From Saccharothrix sp. S26 (GTDB taxonomy: Bacteria > Actinomycetota > Actinomycetes > Mycobacteriales > Pseudonocardiaceae), in contig NZ_JAJUWT010000035.1 in assembly GCF_021390395.1 (NCBI RefSeq), positions 20,247 to 84,246 of the forward strand: 64,000 bases of DNA. Reading direction: 5' to 3'. A program made the position numbers and the translations under genes. Shown here one piece after another: positions 52,883 to 61,800 of the stretch (positions are counted from its first letter, which is position 1; every line of letters starts with the position of its first letter). The notes beneath the pieces were generated by a model. That model was not told the DNA's origin. It did no database searches and saw only the letters and a program-made list of their open reading frames with translations.

Positions 52883-53506
52883 ATGAGGTTCGTGTTCGTC
52901 GCGGTGCTGGTGGCCGTCCTCGCGGGCTGCACGTCCCAGGCGGACGACCAGCCTCCGATCATCGCGCCGCAGGGGCCCGGCGAGCAAGCACAAACGTTGT
53001 CGCCGGACGATTTCGGCACCGATCGCTGGGTCGCGCCGAGCGAGGCGGACCTGACCTACGTGGCCAGCATGATCGTGCACCACCGGCAGGCGCTGGAGAT
53101 GACCGCGCTGGCACCGGAACGCGCGCAGAACGAGACCGTGCGGGGCCTGGCGTCGCGGATCCACGACACCCAGGGCCCCGAGATCGCCGCGATGGAGCAG
53201 TGGCAGCGGCAGTACGCGGAGAAGGCGCCCGCGCACGGCCACAGCGGCGAGCTGCCGGAGGTCGACCACCGCTCCATGCCCGGCATGGCCACCGACGAGC
53301 AGTTGGCCGCGTTGAAGGCGGCCCGGGGCGCGGACTTCGACCGGCTGTTCCTCCAGCTGATGATCGCCCACCACGAGGGCGCGATCCGCATGGCGACCGA
53401 GGTGCTGTCGTCGGGCCGCGACGTGCGGGTCGAGGAGATGGCCAACGACGTGGCGACCTCGCAGGCCGACGAGATCGACCGCATGAAAACGATCACCATC
53501 CCCTGA
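52883..53506 (+). CDS. DUF305-family lipoprotein
   Basis: A 207-residue protein with a lipobox (VAVLAGCTS), so it is anchored outside the cell. Two DUF305 halves carry the His-His motifs MIVHHRQALEM and MIAHHEGAIRMA, which with a conserved Met/His-rich strip (HRSMPGMATDEQ) may bind copper or another metal, as in CopM-like proteins. The ferritin-like four-helix pattern is clear. Function in this family is poorly known. Confidence 0.92.
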   Translation: MRFVFVAVLVAVLAGCTSQADDQPPIIAPQGPGEQAQTLSPDDFGTDRWVAPSEADLTYVASMIVHHRQALEMTALAPERAQNETVRGLASRIHDTQGPEIAAMEQWQRQYAEKAPAHGHSGELPEVDHRSMPGMATDEQLAALKAARGADFDRLFLQLMIAHHEGAIRMATEVLSSGRDVRVEEMANDVATSQADEIDRMKTITIP

Positions 53507-53510
53507 CCCC

Positions 53511-53596
53511 GCGTGTCCTACCTCCAGAACGCGCGTGTCCTACGTTCGGAACGCGTGAGTCCTACGTTCGGAACGCGTGAGTCCTACGTTCAGGAT
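53511..53596. repeat. Four tandem 20-22-bp repeats
   Basis: Units of the form GCGTG(AG)TCCTAC-GTTC-GGAAC follow one another at 53511, 53533, 53553 and 53575. The first unit reads ACCTCCAGAAC at its end and the last ends AGGAT, so the outer units are diverged and the inner ones nearly identical. They begin 5 bp after the DUF305 stop. Their spacing of about two helical turns would suit a cooperative binding site or a repeat that spreads between genes. Confidence 0.75.
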
Positions 53597-53729
53597 CCCC
53601 GAGTTCGTCACTCAGGTGCATCTCTGAGGGTGGATCAGGGTGGTCTACGGGAAGATCGACCGATCGGTTGATGCGAGGTGTGGCCCGCCGTGCGATCCGG
53701 CCGGACGCCGTCGCGGCGACGCTGGTGGC

Positions 53730-54638
53730 ATGGCAATCATCGAGGTGGTCGACCTCGTCAAGACCTACGACCGCAAGGTCGCGGTGGACGGTGTCTCGTT
53801 CACCGTCGACGAGGGGGAGATCTTCGGGATCCTCGGCCCGAACGGGGCGGGGAAGACGACGACCGTGGAGTGCGTGGAGGGCCTGCACACGCCGGACGGC
53901 GGCACGATCAGGGTCGACGGGCTGGACCCCCGGCGTGACCGGGCGGAGCTGCGCGCCCGGCTGGGCGTGCAGCTGCAGCAGAGCGAGCTGCCCGACCGCA
54001 TCCGGGTGGGAGAGGCGCTGGACCTGTACGCGTCGTTCTACCGCGACCCGGCTGACTGGCGGGAGCTGCTGGCCCGCCTGGGCCTGGCCGACCGCGCCAA
54101 GACCGAGTACCGCAAGCTCTCCGGCGGCCAGAAGCAACGCGTCTCCATCGCGCTGGCGCTGATCGGCAAGCCCAAGGTGGCCGTGCTGGACGAGCTCACC
54201 ACGGGCCTCGACCCGCAGGCCCGCCGTGACACGTGGGACCTGGTCGAGCAGATCCGCGACGCCGGCGTCACGGTCGTCCTCGTCACCCACTTCATGGAAG
54301 AGGCCGAACGGCTGTGCGACCGGATCGCCCTGATCGACGCGGGCCGGCTCGTCGCGGTCGACAGCCCGGCCGGGCTGGTGTCGCGGGTGGACGGTGAGCA
54401 GCGGGTCCGGTTCCGGCCGGCCGCCCCGCTCGACGTGGCGCTGCTCACCGAGCTGCCCGAGGTCTCCCACGTCGAGCGGCACGGTCCGCAGCTCGTCGTG
54501 ACCGGCACCGGCAACCTGCTGCACGCCGTCACGTCCGTGCTCGCCCGCAACCAGATCGTCGCCGCCGACCTGCGCATCGAGCAGGCCGGCCTGGACGACG
54601 CCTTCATCCGCCTCACCGGCCGCAAGCTCACGGAGTAG
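53730..54638 (+). CDS. ABC exporter ATP-binding subunit (DrrA-like)
   Basis: A 302-residue ATPase of the ABC-2 type. Walker A is GILGPNGAGKTTTVECVEGL, the Q-loop GVQLQQSELPDRI, the signature KLSGGQKQRVSIALALIG, Walker B VAVLDELTTGLDPQARR (note Leu where many have Pro after the catalytic Glu), and the H-loop VTHFMEEAERLCDRI. The C-terminal 80 residues are the DrrA-type extension. It is the first gene of an exporter plus two-component operon. Confidence 0.92.
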   Translation: MAIIEVVDLVKTYDRKVAVDGVSFTVDEGEIFGILGPNGAGKTTTVECVEGLHTPDGGTIRVDGLDPRRDRAELRARLGVQLQQSELPDRIRVGEALDLYASFYRDPADWRELLARLGLADRAKTEYRKLSGGQKQRVSIALALIGKPKVAVLDELTTGLDPQARRDTWDLVEQIRDAGVTVVLVTHFMEEAERLCDRIALIDAGRLVAVDSPAGLVSRVDGEQRVRFRPAAPLDVALLTELPEVSHVERHGPQLVVTGTGNLLHAVTSVLARNQIVAADLRIEQAGLDDAFIRLTGRKLTE

Positions 54639-54642
54639 CAGC

Positions 54643-55368
54643 ATGCTGAAGATCGTCAAGACCGAGTGGAAGCTGTTCCTGCGCGAGCCGAGCATGGTCG
54701 TGTTCGCGGTGCTCTTCCCGACCGTCCTGTTGCTGGTGCTGGGCGCGATCCCCGCGTTGCGCACCCCCGACCCGACCTTCGGCGACCTGCGGTTCATCGA
54801 CGCCTACGTGTCGTCGCTGGTCGTGATCGCGCTGGCGTTCCTGGGGCTGAACAAGCTGCCCACCACGGTCGCCTCCTACCGCGAGAAGGGTGTGTTGCGC
54901 CGCTTCTCCACCACCCCGGTCCACCCGGCCCGCCTGCTGGTGGCGCAGGTGCTCGTGAACGTGATCGCGGGCGTGATCTCGATCGTCCTGCTCATGGTGG
55001 TGTGCTGGGCGGTGTTCGACATCGACCTGCCCCACCACCCGCTCGGGTTCCTCGTGACGTGCCTGCTCGGCCTGCTGTCGCTGTCGGCCCTCGGCCTGCT
55101 GGTCGCGGCCTGGGCGCCGAACGCGCGGTCCGCCGGCGGGTGGGCGACCGTGGTGTTCATGCTGGTCATGTTCTTCGGCGGCGCGTACCTGCCCCGCTTC
55201 CTGCTGCCGGACTTCCTCAACGTCATCGGCGAGTACCTGCCGCCCGGCGTCGGTGCGTTGCAGGAGTCGTGGCTGGGCGTCGCGCCCGACCCGGCGCACC
55301 TCGGCGTGCTGGCGCTGGTCACGCTGGTGGCGGGTACCGTCGCGGCGAAGTCGTTCCGCTGGGAGTAG
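54643..55368 (+). CDS. ABC-2 type exporter permease
   Basis: A 241-residue membrane protein with six helices: VFAVLFPTVLLLVLGAIPAL, YVSSLVVIALAFLGLNKLPT, then the conserved REKGVLRRFSTTPVHPARLL loop, VIAGVISIVLLMVVCWAVFD, LGLLSLSALGLLVAAW, VVFMLVMFFGGAYLPRFLLP and a final helix. It starts 4 bp after the ATPase gene. The pair could export a lipid, drug or peptide. Confidence 0.92.
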   Translation: MLKIVKTEWKLFLREPSMVVFAVLFPTVLLLVLGAIPALRTPDPTFGDLRFIDAYVSSLVVIALAFLGLNKLPTTVASYREKGVLRRFSTTPVHPARLLVAQVLVNVIAGVISIVLLMVVCWAVFDIDLPHHPLGFLVTCLLGLLSLSALGLLVAAWAPNARSAGGWATVVFMLVMFFGGAYLPRFLLPDFLNVIGEYLPPGVGALQESWLGVAPDPAHLGVLALVTLVAGTVAAKSFRWE

Positions 55369-55370
55369 GG

Positions 55371-56576
55371 GTGCGCGAGATGGACGTGCTCGACACGTGG
55401 GAACGGCGGCTGGACCTCGCCGGGCGCGCCATCCCGTACTTCGTCCTGGTGCTGACGACCGCGATGTACCTGGTGGTCGGCACGGACTCGTACCCGACCA
55501 CCGCGGTCAACGTGGGCATCGCGGCGGCGACCGGCCTGTGGATGCTGTGGTGGTTCACCCTGCACCCGGGCTGGCGCTCCCGGCCCGGCCTGATGGGCGT
55601 GTTCTTCGTCGGCATCCTGGTGGCGTACGGGGTGCTGGGGCTGCGCGAGCCGCTGTTCGGGTTCTTCTCCTTCGCCGGGTACGTCTACGCCGTGGAGGTG
55701 CTGCCTGGCCGGTGGAAGCTCGCCGGGGTGTCGGCGACCGGCGTGCTCGCGGCGACCTCGCTGCACGGGGGCCTGCCGCTGCCGGAGCCGGGCCCGATCG
55801 CGGTGTACCTGATCATCGTCGTGTTCATCGTGGTCATCGCCTGCACGTTCACCGCGTTCGGCCACATCACCACCGAGCAGTCCCGGCGCCGCAAGCAGAT
55901 GGTGGCCGAGATGGCGGCGATGATGCGGGAGAACGCGGGCCTGCACGCCCAGTTGCTGATCCAGGCGCACGAGGCGGGTGTGCTCGACGAGCGGCAGCGG
56001 TTGGCCCGGGAGATCCACGACACGCTGGCGCAGGGCTTCGCGGGCATCATCACGCAGCTCCAGGCGGACGAGAACCCGCCGCGTCACGTGGAGACGGCGT
56101 TGCGGCTGGCGCGGGAGAACCTGTCCGAGGCCCGTCGTTCGGTGCACGCCCTGCGCCCGCCCGCGCTGGTGGACGCGACCCTGCCGGACGCGTTGGCCGA
56201 GGTCGCAGCGGGGTGGGCGGACCAGACCGGGGTGGCCGCGTCGATCCACACGACGGGTGCGGCGCGCGCTCTGCACCCCGAGGTGGAGGTGACGTTGCTG
56301 CGTGCCGCGCAGGAGGCGTTGTCCAACGTCGCCAAGCACGCCCGCGCTTCCCGGGTCGGCTTGACGTTGTCGTACATGGAGGACGTGGTGACGCTGGACG
56401 TGCGCGACGACGGGTCGGGGTTCGATCCCGGGGCGCGGACCGACGGGTTCGGCCTGGTCGCGATGCGTCAACGGGTGTCACGACTGGCGGGGGCTCTGGT
56501 CGTGGAGTCCGAGCCGGGCGGCGGCACGGCGGTGTCCGCTTCGGTGCCCGCGATCCCGGCGGGGGCGGTCCGATGA
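55371..56576 (+). CDS. Sensor histidine kinase (HisKA_3 / NarL-partner type)
   Basis: A 401-residue kinase. Five or six N-terminal helices (YFVLVLTTAMYLVVGT, AVYLIIVVFIVVIACTFTAF) form an intramembrane sensor without a large outer domain, as in LiaS/DesK-type kinases. A coiled segment leads to the phospho-accepting His216 in LAREIHDTLAQGFAGIITQL. The ATPase domain has LLRAAQEALSNVAKHARAS, DVRDDGSGFDP and GFGLVAMRQRV. It starts at GTG 55371 just after the permease stop; an in-frame ATG at 55380 is also possible. Genes this close to the exporter usually regulate it in response to envelope stress. Confidence 0.93.
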   Translation: MREMDVLDTWERRLDLAGRAIPYFVLVLTTAMYLVVGTDSYPTTAVNVGIAAATGLWMLWWFTLHPGWRSRPGLMGVFFVGILVAYGVLGLREPLFGFFSFAGYVYAVEVLPGRWKLAGVSATGVLAATSLHGGLPLPEPGPIAVYLIIVVFIVVIACTFTAFGHITTEQSRRRKQMVAEMAAMMRENAGLHAQLLIQAHEAGVLDERQRLAREIHDTLAQGFAGIITQLQADENPPRHVETALRLARENLSEARRSVHALRPPALVDATLPDALAEVAAGWADQTGVAASIHTTGAARALHPEVEVTLLRAAQEALSNVAKHARASRVGLTLSYMEDVVTLDVRDDGSGFDPGARTDGFGLVAMRQRVSRLAGALVVESEPGGGTAVSASVPAIPAGAVR

Positions 56577-57190
56577 TCCGCGTGGTGATCGTGGACGACC
56601 ACCCCGTGGTGCGCGACGGGCTGCGCGGGATGCTCGCGAGCGCGGGCGACGTCGACGTGGTGGGCGAGGCGGCGGACGGCGCGGAGGCCGTGACGGTGGT
56701 GCGGGCGCTGCGGCCGGACGTCGTGCTGATGGACCTGCGGATGCCCGGCGTGGACGGCGTCACGGCCATCGAGCGGCTGCGCGGGTGTCCGACCCGCGTG
56801 CTGGTGCTGACCACGTACGACACGGACAGCGACGTGTTGCCCGCGATCAAGGCGGGTGCGACCGGGTACCTGTTGAAGGACACCCCGCGTGACGAGCTGT
56901 TCCGGGCGGTGCGTTCGGCGGCGAGGGGAGAGGCGGTGCTGTCACCGTCCGTGGCGACCAGGTTGGTGGGCCAGGTGCGGCAGCCGGCGGCGGAACCGTT
57001 GAGCGAGCGGGAGGTCGAGGTGCTGGGGCTGATCGCGCGCGGCTGCACGAACCGCGAGGCGGCGGCCAAGCTCTTCATCAGCGAGGCGACGGTGAAGACG
57101 CACCTGGTGCACGTCTACGCCAAGCTGGGTGTGAAGGACCGCGCCGCCGCCGTCGCGGTGGCCTACGAGCGGGGGTTGCTGGGCGCCTGA
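56573..57190 (+). CDS. NarL/LuxR-family response regulator
   Basis: A 205-residue regulator. The receiver has the acidic pair Asp8-Asp9, the phosphorylated Asp54 in VVLMDLRMPG, and the Lys of GYLLKDTPRDEL. The C-terminal LuxR domain reads LSEREVEVLGLIARGCTNRE then LFISEATVKTHLVHVYAKLG. ATGA couples its start to the kinase stop. It should control the exporter operon or envelope genes. Confidence 0.95.
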   Translation: MIRVVIVDDHPVVRDGLRGMLASAGDVDVVGEAADGAEAVTVVRALRPDVVLMDLRMPGVDGVTAIERLRGCPTRVLVLTTYDTDSDVLPAIKAGATGYLLKDTPRDELFRAVRSAARGEAVLSPSVATRLVGQVRQPAAEPLSEREVEVLGLIARGCTNREAAAKLFISEATVKTHLVHVYAKLGVKDRAAAVAVAYERGLLGA

Positions 57191-57533
57191 CCCGGGTACG
57201 CGCGCCAGTCACCGACCGCCGTGATGCCCGTCAGCTCCGACGCGTGGTCGATCGCCCCGAACGCCAGCAGTCTCGGCGCGGGTCCCCAGGACTCCACGAC
57301 GCAGTTGTCCACAACCGCGGAGAAGTTGCTGCGGTCGCCGGGAATTGCGCCGAACCTGTACCCATGGCCAACGACCTCGTCGACACCACCGGACGCCCTT
57401 CGACCGCCGCCCGCAGCGCCAGCACCTCGGGGGCGCGAGCTGGACGAAGGCGCAGGTACCAGTTGCGGACGATGCTGCGGTCGCGCCGGGCCACACGCTG
57501 GTGGTCGAGCATGGGGCTGCTGATCCGGCGGGG
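57187..57533 (-). pseudogene. Frameshifted fragment of an unknown protein
   Basis: One leftward frame reads MLDHQRVARRDRSIVRNWYL and RLRPARAPEVLALRAAVEG; a second continues DEVVGHGYRFGAIPGDRSNF, VVDNCVVESWGPAPRLLAFG and AIDHASELTGITAVGDWRAY to a stop overlapping the response-regulator end. Both have the composition of real protein, so I read them as one gene with a frameshift near 57395. I do not recognise the family. Confidence 0.4.
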
Positions 57534-58268
57534 TCAGGAGACGGCCGAGTCGAGGACGTCGGCGAGTTCGACGGGTGCCGAGAGCATCGGCCAATGACCC
57601 GTGGGCAGGTCGAAGCGCCGCCAGGGCGGCTGGTTCAGGTAGGCCAGCATCGGCATCCCGGCGTCGAGCAGGGCCTTGAAGTCGTGGCAGGCGACCAGGA
57701 CGCGGTCCACTCCGGGACCAGGGTCGACAGCCTCGGCGAGGCGCTGCGTGTAGGTGCCGAACGGCTGAGGAGTGGCGCGCGCGAGCAGGCGCTCCCGCCG
57801 GCCGTCGTCGAGCCCGTCGAGGCTGCTGGACAGGCCGAGGACGTCGATCGGCGGCATCGCCAGCCGCCACCCGTCCCCGAAGACGGTGACCTGCTCACGC
57901 AGCTGGTCGGCGACCTGCGGCGGCATGAGGTCGAGCATGCCCATGCCTGCCGCGAACGGGGCGCTGTCCACATAGGCCACGCGCTCCAGCCGGTCACCGA
58001 GACGTCCTGCGGCCCCGGTGACCGGAGCGGCCGCGTAGCTGTGGGCCACCAGCGTGATGCCGCGCAGATCCTGCCCTTCGACGAGATCGGTGATGTCGCC
58101 GATGTGGGTTTCCAGATCCGTCTGGGGACCGCCCAGGTCGGCCCGCTCGGCCAGGCCCGTCAGCGTCACCGCCACCGCGGTGTGGCCGCGCTCCCGCAGC
58201 ACGCGGGCAGTCTCGTCCCAAGCCCACGCCCCGAGCCAGGCGCCGGGAACCAGTACGAAGGTAGCCAT
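57534..58268 (-). CDS. Alpha/beta hydrolase
   Basis: A 244-residue hydrolase. The oxyanion block is LVPGAWLGAWAWDETARVLR, the nucleophile elbow is LVAHSYAAAPVTG (Ser flanked by Ala rather than Gly), the acid lies in the distal region, and the catalytic His is in LPTGHWPMLSAP. The length and start resemble the plant salicylate/methyl-esterase-like subgroup common in actinomycetes. ATG 58268 follows AGGGAGATC. It is divergent from a dead HTH regulator that probably once controlled it. Confidence 0.88.
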   Translation of the reverse strand: MATFVLVPGAWLGAWAWDETARVLRERGHTAVAVTLTGLAERADLGGPQTDLETHIGDITDLVEGQDLRGITLVAHSYAAAPVTGAAGRLGDRLERVAYVDSAPFAAGMGMLDLMPPQVADQLREQVTVFGDGWRLAMPPIDVLGLSSSLDGLDDGRRERLLARATPQPFGTYTQRLAEAVDPGPGVDRVLVACHDFKALLDAGMPMLAYLNQPPWRRFDLPTGHWPMLSAPVELADVLDSAVS

Positions 58269-58349
58269 GTGATCTCCCTGAAGTGCGATGCCTGCCGGGA
58301 ACGTAAGGTCGATCGAGGACAGAATCGGCCCTGAAACGGTGGGTGATCC

Positions 58350-58530
58350 ATGTCGCACCGCTCACTCGGGTGCTGACGCTGCTGGAGCTCCTCCGGTCCC
58401 ACGTCCGACTCACTGTGCCGAGCCGGCCGACCGCCTCGGCACAGATGTCGCCGGACGCGGTCGGGTCGGTGTTCTCGGTGCTCCGGTCAGCACCCGCGGC
58501 CCGTGGCCGCTCCGGGATCCGCCTGGTCCG
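58350..58530 (+). pseudogene. Remnant of a YafY/WYL-type HTH regulator
   Basis: One frame reads TRVLTLLELLRSHVRLTVP, a typical first helix of DeoR/WYL regulators, and another continues ADRLGTDVAG and VGVLGAPVS where the recognition helix and wing should be. Both are short, out of frame with each other, and run straight into the deaminase gene. The WYL ligand domain is absent. Confidence 0.55.
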
Positions 58531-58531
58531 C

Positions 58532-59014
58532 CTAGTAGTCGACGCGATCGGTCCGGGACAGCCACGCGGTGAACGGCGCGGTGTCCTCGCCCGTGGAGAC
58601 CTGGTGCACCGGCAGGCTCCACGTCTCGCGGGGCCGGCCGAACAGCTCGTGGAACTCCCGGTCGTCGAACCCGGCCGCGGCGGCGTCGTGCCGGTCGGCG
58701 GCGTAGACGACCCGGTCCACCCGCGCCCACAGCGCGGCGGACAGGCACAGCGGGCAGGGCTCGCACGAGGACACGAGCACGCAGCCGGTGAGCCGGAAGT
58801 CGCCGATGGCCTGGCACGCCGCGCGGATCGCGACGACCTCGGCGTGCGCGGTCGGGTCGAGCGTCGGGGTGACCTGGTTCGTGCCGGTCGCGATGACCTC
58901 GCCGGCGCGGATGATCACCGCGCCGAACGGGCCGCCGCCGTCGGCGACGTTGCGGGTGGCCAGCTCGATGGACTCGCGCAGCCAGGCGTGTTCGGGGGAC
59001 ACGGACGTGGTCAT
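58532..59014 (-). CDS. Nucleoside/guanine deaminase (CMP/dCMP-type zinc fold)
   Basis: A 160-residue deaminase. The zinc-catalytic motif is split as TAHAEVVAIRAAC (His and catalytic Glu) and SSCEPCPLCLSAALWARVD (two Cys). The N-terminus (WLRESIELATRNVADGGGPF, then GAVIIRAGEVIATGTNQV) is that of guanine deaminases of the GuaD type, and the C-terminal segment carries the extra residues that close over a purine. GGAGATACCC precedes ATG 59014. It lies downstream of, and in the same direction as, a purine-catabolic operon, which supports guanine as substrate. Confidence 0.88.
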   Translation of the reverse strand: MTTSVSPEHAWLRESIELATRNVADGGGPFGAVIIRAGEVIATGTNQVTPTLDPTAHAEVVAIRAACQAIGDFRLTGCVLVSSCEPCPLCLSAALWARVDRVVYAADRHDAAAAGFDDREFHELFGRPRETWSLPVHQVSTGEDTAPFTAWLSRTDRVDY

Positions 59015-59574
59015 GGGTATCTCCATAGCTTCGTGTGGCCCGTGAGGGCGGGGGTGCGGCTGATGGGGGTGTTGCCGTGGCTGCCTCGCGAAGACGTCTA
59101 CGTCATCACCGAAACCGCCCGTGTCATCACCGAAACCGCCCGTGTCCACGGCGGCTTCGCGGTCATCGCCGCGGCCGCGTGCTTCACCGGGACTCGGCGC
59201 ACGCGCTCGACCAACACCCGCCGTGGAGGCCGGACCGGCGCGCCGAACCCGGGGCCCGGACCGCCGGCTTGCCGGAATCGCGCCGCCTCCCGCGCACCCC
59301 GGGGTCGCGGCCGGCGCATCCCCGCCTTGACCCGAACCCCTGCCGCCCGGCGACGACTTGGCCGCCCACGGCGATCGCGGCCACGCGGCTTCCGTGCTGC
59401 ACCACCCCGAGCGCAGCGCGCTCCGCGAGGGTCGTGCCTCCAACGTCCCGTGCGTCATCACCCGGCCGGTCACGCAAGCGGTTTGACATCGTCGTCGACA
59501 CTCCTCGGGGCGTGCGCGAGCCCGCCACGGCGGACGTGGCGATCGCGTCGTTCGGGACGGGGGCGGGCGCGGGG
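59015..59574. other. Intergenic with a short tandem repeat
   Basis: GTCATCACCGAAACCGCCCGT occurs twice in direct succession at 59102-59122 and 59123-59143. The remaining sequence up to the molybdopterin subunit stop holds no reading frame that I can support on either strand. Confidence 0.5.
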
Positions 59575-61800
59575 TCAGGTGCCGGTGATGTGCTCCGGTC
59601 GCACGGGCACGCGGGTCAGGGCGAGGCCGGTGGCGGCGCGGATGGCCGCGACGATGGCCGGCGTGGACGAGATGGTGGGCGGCTCGCCGACGCCACGCAC
59701 ACCGTAGGGAGCGTTCGGGTCGGCGAGTTCGAGCACGTCGATGCGCATCGGCGGCATGTCGAGCACGGTCGGGATGAGGTAGTCGGTGAACGACGGGTTG
59801 CGCACCTTGCCGCCCTCGACCTGGATCTCCTCCATCACGGCGAGCCCGAGGCCCTGCGCCGACCCGCCCTGGATCTGGCCCAGCACGGCCTGCGGGTTGA
59901 GCGCCTTGCCGACGTCCTGCGCGCAGTCCAGCTCGACCACCTTCACCAGCCCCAGCTCCACGTCCACGTCCACCACGGCGCGGTGCGCGGCGAACCCGTA
60001 CTGCACGTGGGCGTTGCCCTGCCCGGTCTCGGGGTCGATGGGCTCGGTGGCGCGGTGCCGCCACTGCACCGTCTCGTCGATCACGTCGTCGCCCAGCAGC
60101 CCGGCCAGGTCGACGTCCGCCAGGTCGCGCCCGCCCGCGAGCTCGACCAGCTTCTCCCGCACGGCCGCGCACGCGGCCTTCACCGCGCCGCCGGTGACGT
60201 AGGTCTGGCGGGAGGCGGACGTGGAGCCGCCGTTGCCGATGCTGGTGTCCATGGGCAGGATCGTCACCCGCTGCACGCCCAGCTCGGTGCGCACGATCTG
60301 CTGCATGATCGTCACCAGGCCCTGCCCGACCTCGGCCGCCGCCGTGTGCGCCAGCGCCGCGGGTTCGCCGTTGATGACCTGCAACCGGACGCGTGCGGTC
60401 GAGTAGTCGTCGTAGCCCTCGGAGAAGCAGATGTTCTTGATGCCCACCGCGTAACCCACGCCGCGCACCACGCCTTCGCCGTGCGTGGTGTTGGAGACGC
60501 CGCCGGGCATGTCGCGCAGGTCGACCGCGGTCGACAGCGGTGGCATCGGCTTGTCCCTGACCAGCTTCAGCAGTCGGGCGACGGGCGCGGCCGAGTCGAC
60601 CACCTGGCCGGTGGGCATCACCGAGCCCTCGCTCATCGCGTTGGCGATCCGCACGTCCACCGGGTCCATGCCCAACGCCTCGGCGAGCTTGTCCATCTGG
60701 GACTCGTAGGCGAAACCGGCCTGCACCGCGCCGAACCCGCGCATCGCGCCGCACGGCGGGTTGTTCGTGTAGACGCCCCAGCAGTCGACCGTCACGTTGT
60801 CCACGTCGTAGGGGCCGACGCCGAGCGTGGCCGCGTTCGCCACCACGGCGGACGTGCTGGACGCGTACGCGCCGCCGTCGAGGAAGATCCGTGCCTTGAC
60901 GTACACGAGCTTGCCGGTGCGGTCCGCGCCGTGCTCGTAGTACAGCACCGCCGGGTGCCGGTGCACGTGGCCGTAGAACGACTCTTCGCGGTTGTAGACC
61001 ATCTTGGTCGGCTTGCCGGTGTGCAGCGCCAGCAGGCACGCGTGCACCTGCATGGACAGGTCCTCGCGGCCGCCGAACGCGCCGCCGACGCCGGAGAGCG
61101 TCAGCCGCACCTTCTCCAGCGGCACGCCCAGTGCCGCCGCGACCTGGCTCTGGTCGACGTGCAGCCACTGCGTGGCGATGTAGAGGTCCACGCCGCCGTC
61201 CTCGGCGGGCACGGCCAGGCCGGACTCGGGGCCGAGGAACGCCTGGTCCTGCATGCCGACCTCGTACCGGCCGGTGACGACGACCTCGGCCGGCGCGTGC
61301 TGGTCGCCCCGCCGCACGGGCACGTGCCGCACGAGGTTGCCGCCGGGGTGCAACGGGGTGTCGTCGACGGCGGTCTCCATGTCCACGACGGGGGTGAGCA
61401 CCTCGTACTCGACCTTGATGCGCTTCATGGCGCGCTGCGCGGTCTCGGGGTGGTCCGCGCCGACCAGCGCGACCGGCTCGCCCTGGTAGCGCACCACGTC
61501 CTCGGCGAGGACCGGCTGGTCCTTGTGCTCCAACCCGTACCGGTTCTGGCCGGGCACGTCCTGGTGCGTGAGCACGGCGTACACGCCGGGCACCCGCAGC
61601 GCCTCGGTCAGGTCGACCGAGACGATCCGCGCGTACGGGTGCGGGCTGCGCAGGGTCGCGCCCCAGATCATGTCCTCGTGCCACAGGTCCGAGGCGTAGG
61701 CGAACTCGCCGCGCACCTTGAGGTTGCCGTCGGGCCGCTGCGCGCTGGAACCGATGCCACCGGCCACGGCGGAGGTCAGTTCGGCGGGGGTGAGGCTCAT
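59575..61800 (-). CDS. Xanthine dehydrogenase-type molybdopterin-binding subunit
   Basis: A 741-residue subunit of the xanthine oxidase family. It has the ALDH/XDH a/b hammerhead start (LKVRGEFAYASDLWHEDMIW), SGVGGAFGGREDLSMQVHAC, the cofactor loops CGAMRGFGAVQAGFAYES and AAAEVGQGLVTIMQQIVRTE, and the C-terminal GVRGVGEPPTISSTPAIVAA with the catalytic Glu in GVGEPP. It hydroxylates purines or other N-heterocycles, passing electrons to the 2Fe-2S and FAD subunits encoded just upstream. ATGA couples it to the amidohydrolase. Substrate preference between hypoxanthine, xanthine and others is not evident. Confidence 0.92.
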   Translation of the reverse strand: MSLTPAELTSAVAGGIGSSAQRPDGNLKVRGEFAYASDLWHEDMIWGATLRSPHPYARIVSVDLTEALRVPGVYAVLTHQDVPGQNRYGLEHKDQPVLAEDVVRYQGEPVALVGADHPETAQRAMKRIKVEYEVLTPVVDMETAVDDTPLHPGGNLVRHVPVRRGDQHAPAEVVVTGRYEVGMQDQAFLGPESGLAVPAEDGGVDLYIATQWLHVDQSQVAAALGVPLEKVRLTLSGVGGAFGGREDLSMQVHACLLALHTGKPTKMVYNREESFYGHVHRHPAVLYYEHGADRTGKLVYVKARIFLDGGAYASSTSAVVANAATLGVGPYDVDNVTVDCWGVYTNNPPCGAMRGFGAVQAGFAYESQMDKLAEALGMDPVDVRIANAMSEGSVMPTGQVVDSAAPVARLLKLVRDKPMPPLSTAVDLRDMPGGVSNTTHGEGVVRGVGYAVGIKNICFSEGYDDYSTARVRLQVINGEPAALAHTAAAEVGQGLVTIMQQIVRTELGVQRVTILPMDTSIGNGGSTSASRQTYVTGGAVKAACAAVREKLVELAGGRDLADVDLAGLLGDDVIDETVQWRHRATEPIDPETGQGNAHVQYGFAAHRAVVDVDVELGLVKVVELDCAQDVGKALNPQAVLGQIQGGSAQGLGLAVMEEIQVEGGKVRNPSFTDYLIPTVLDMPPMRIDVLELADPNAPYGVRGVGEPPTISSTPAIVAAIRAATGLALTRVPVRPEHITGT

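Noticed and set aside
53511..53596. CRISPR array
   Set aside because: Units of 20-22 bp are directly adjacent without spacers and there are no cas genes.
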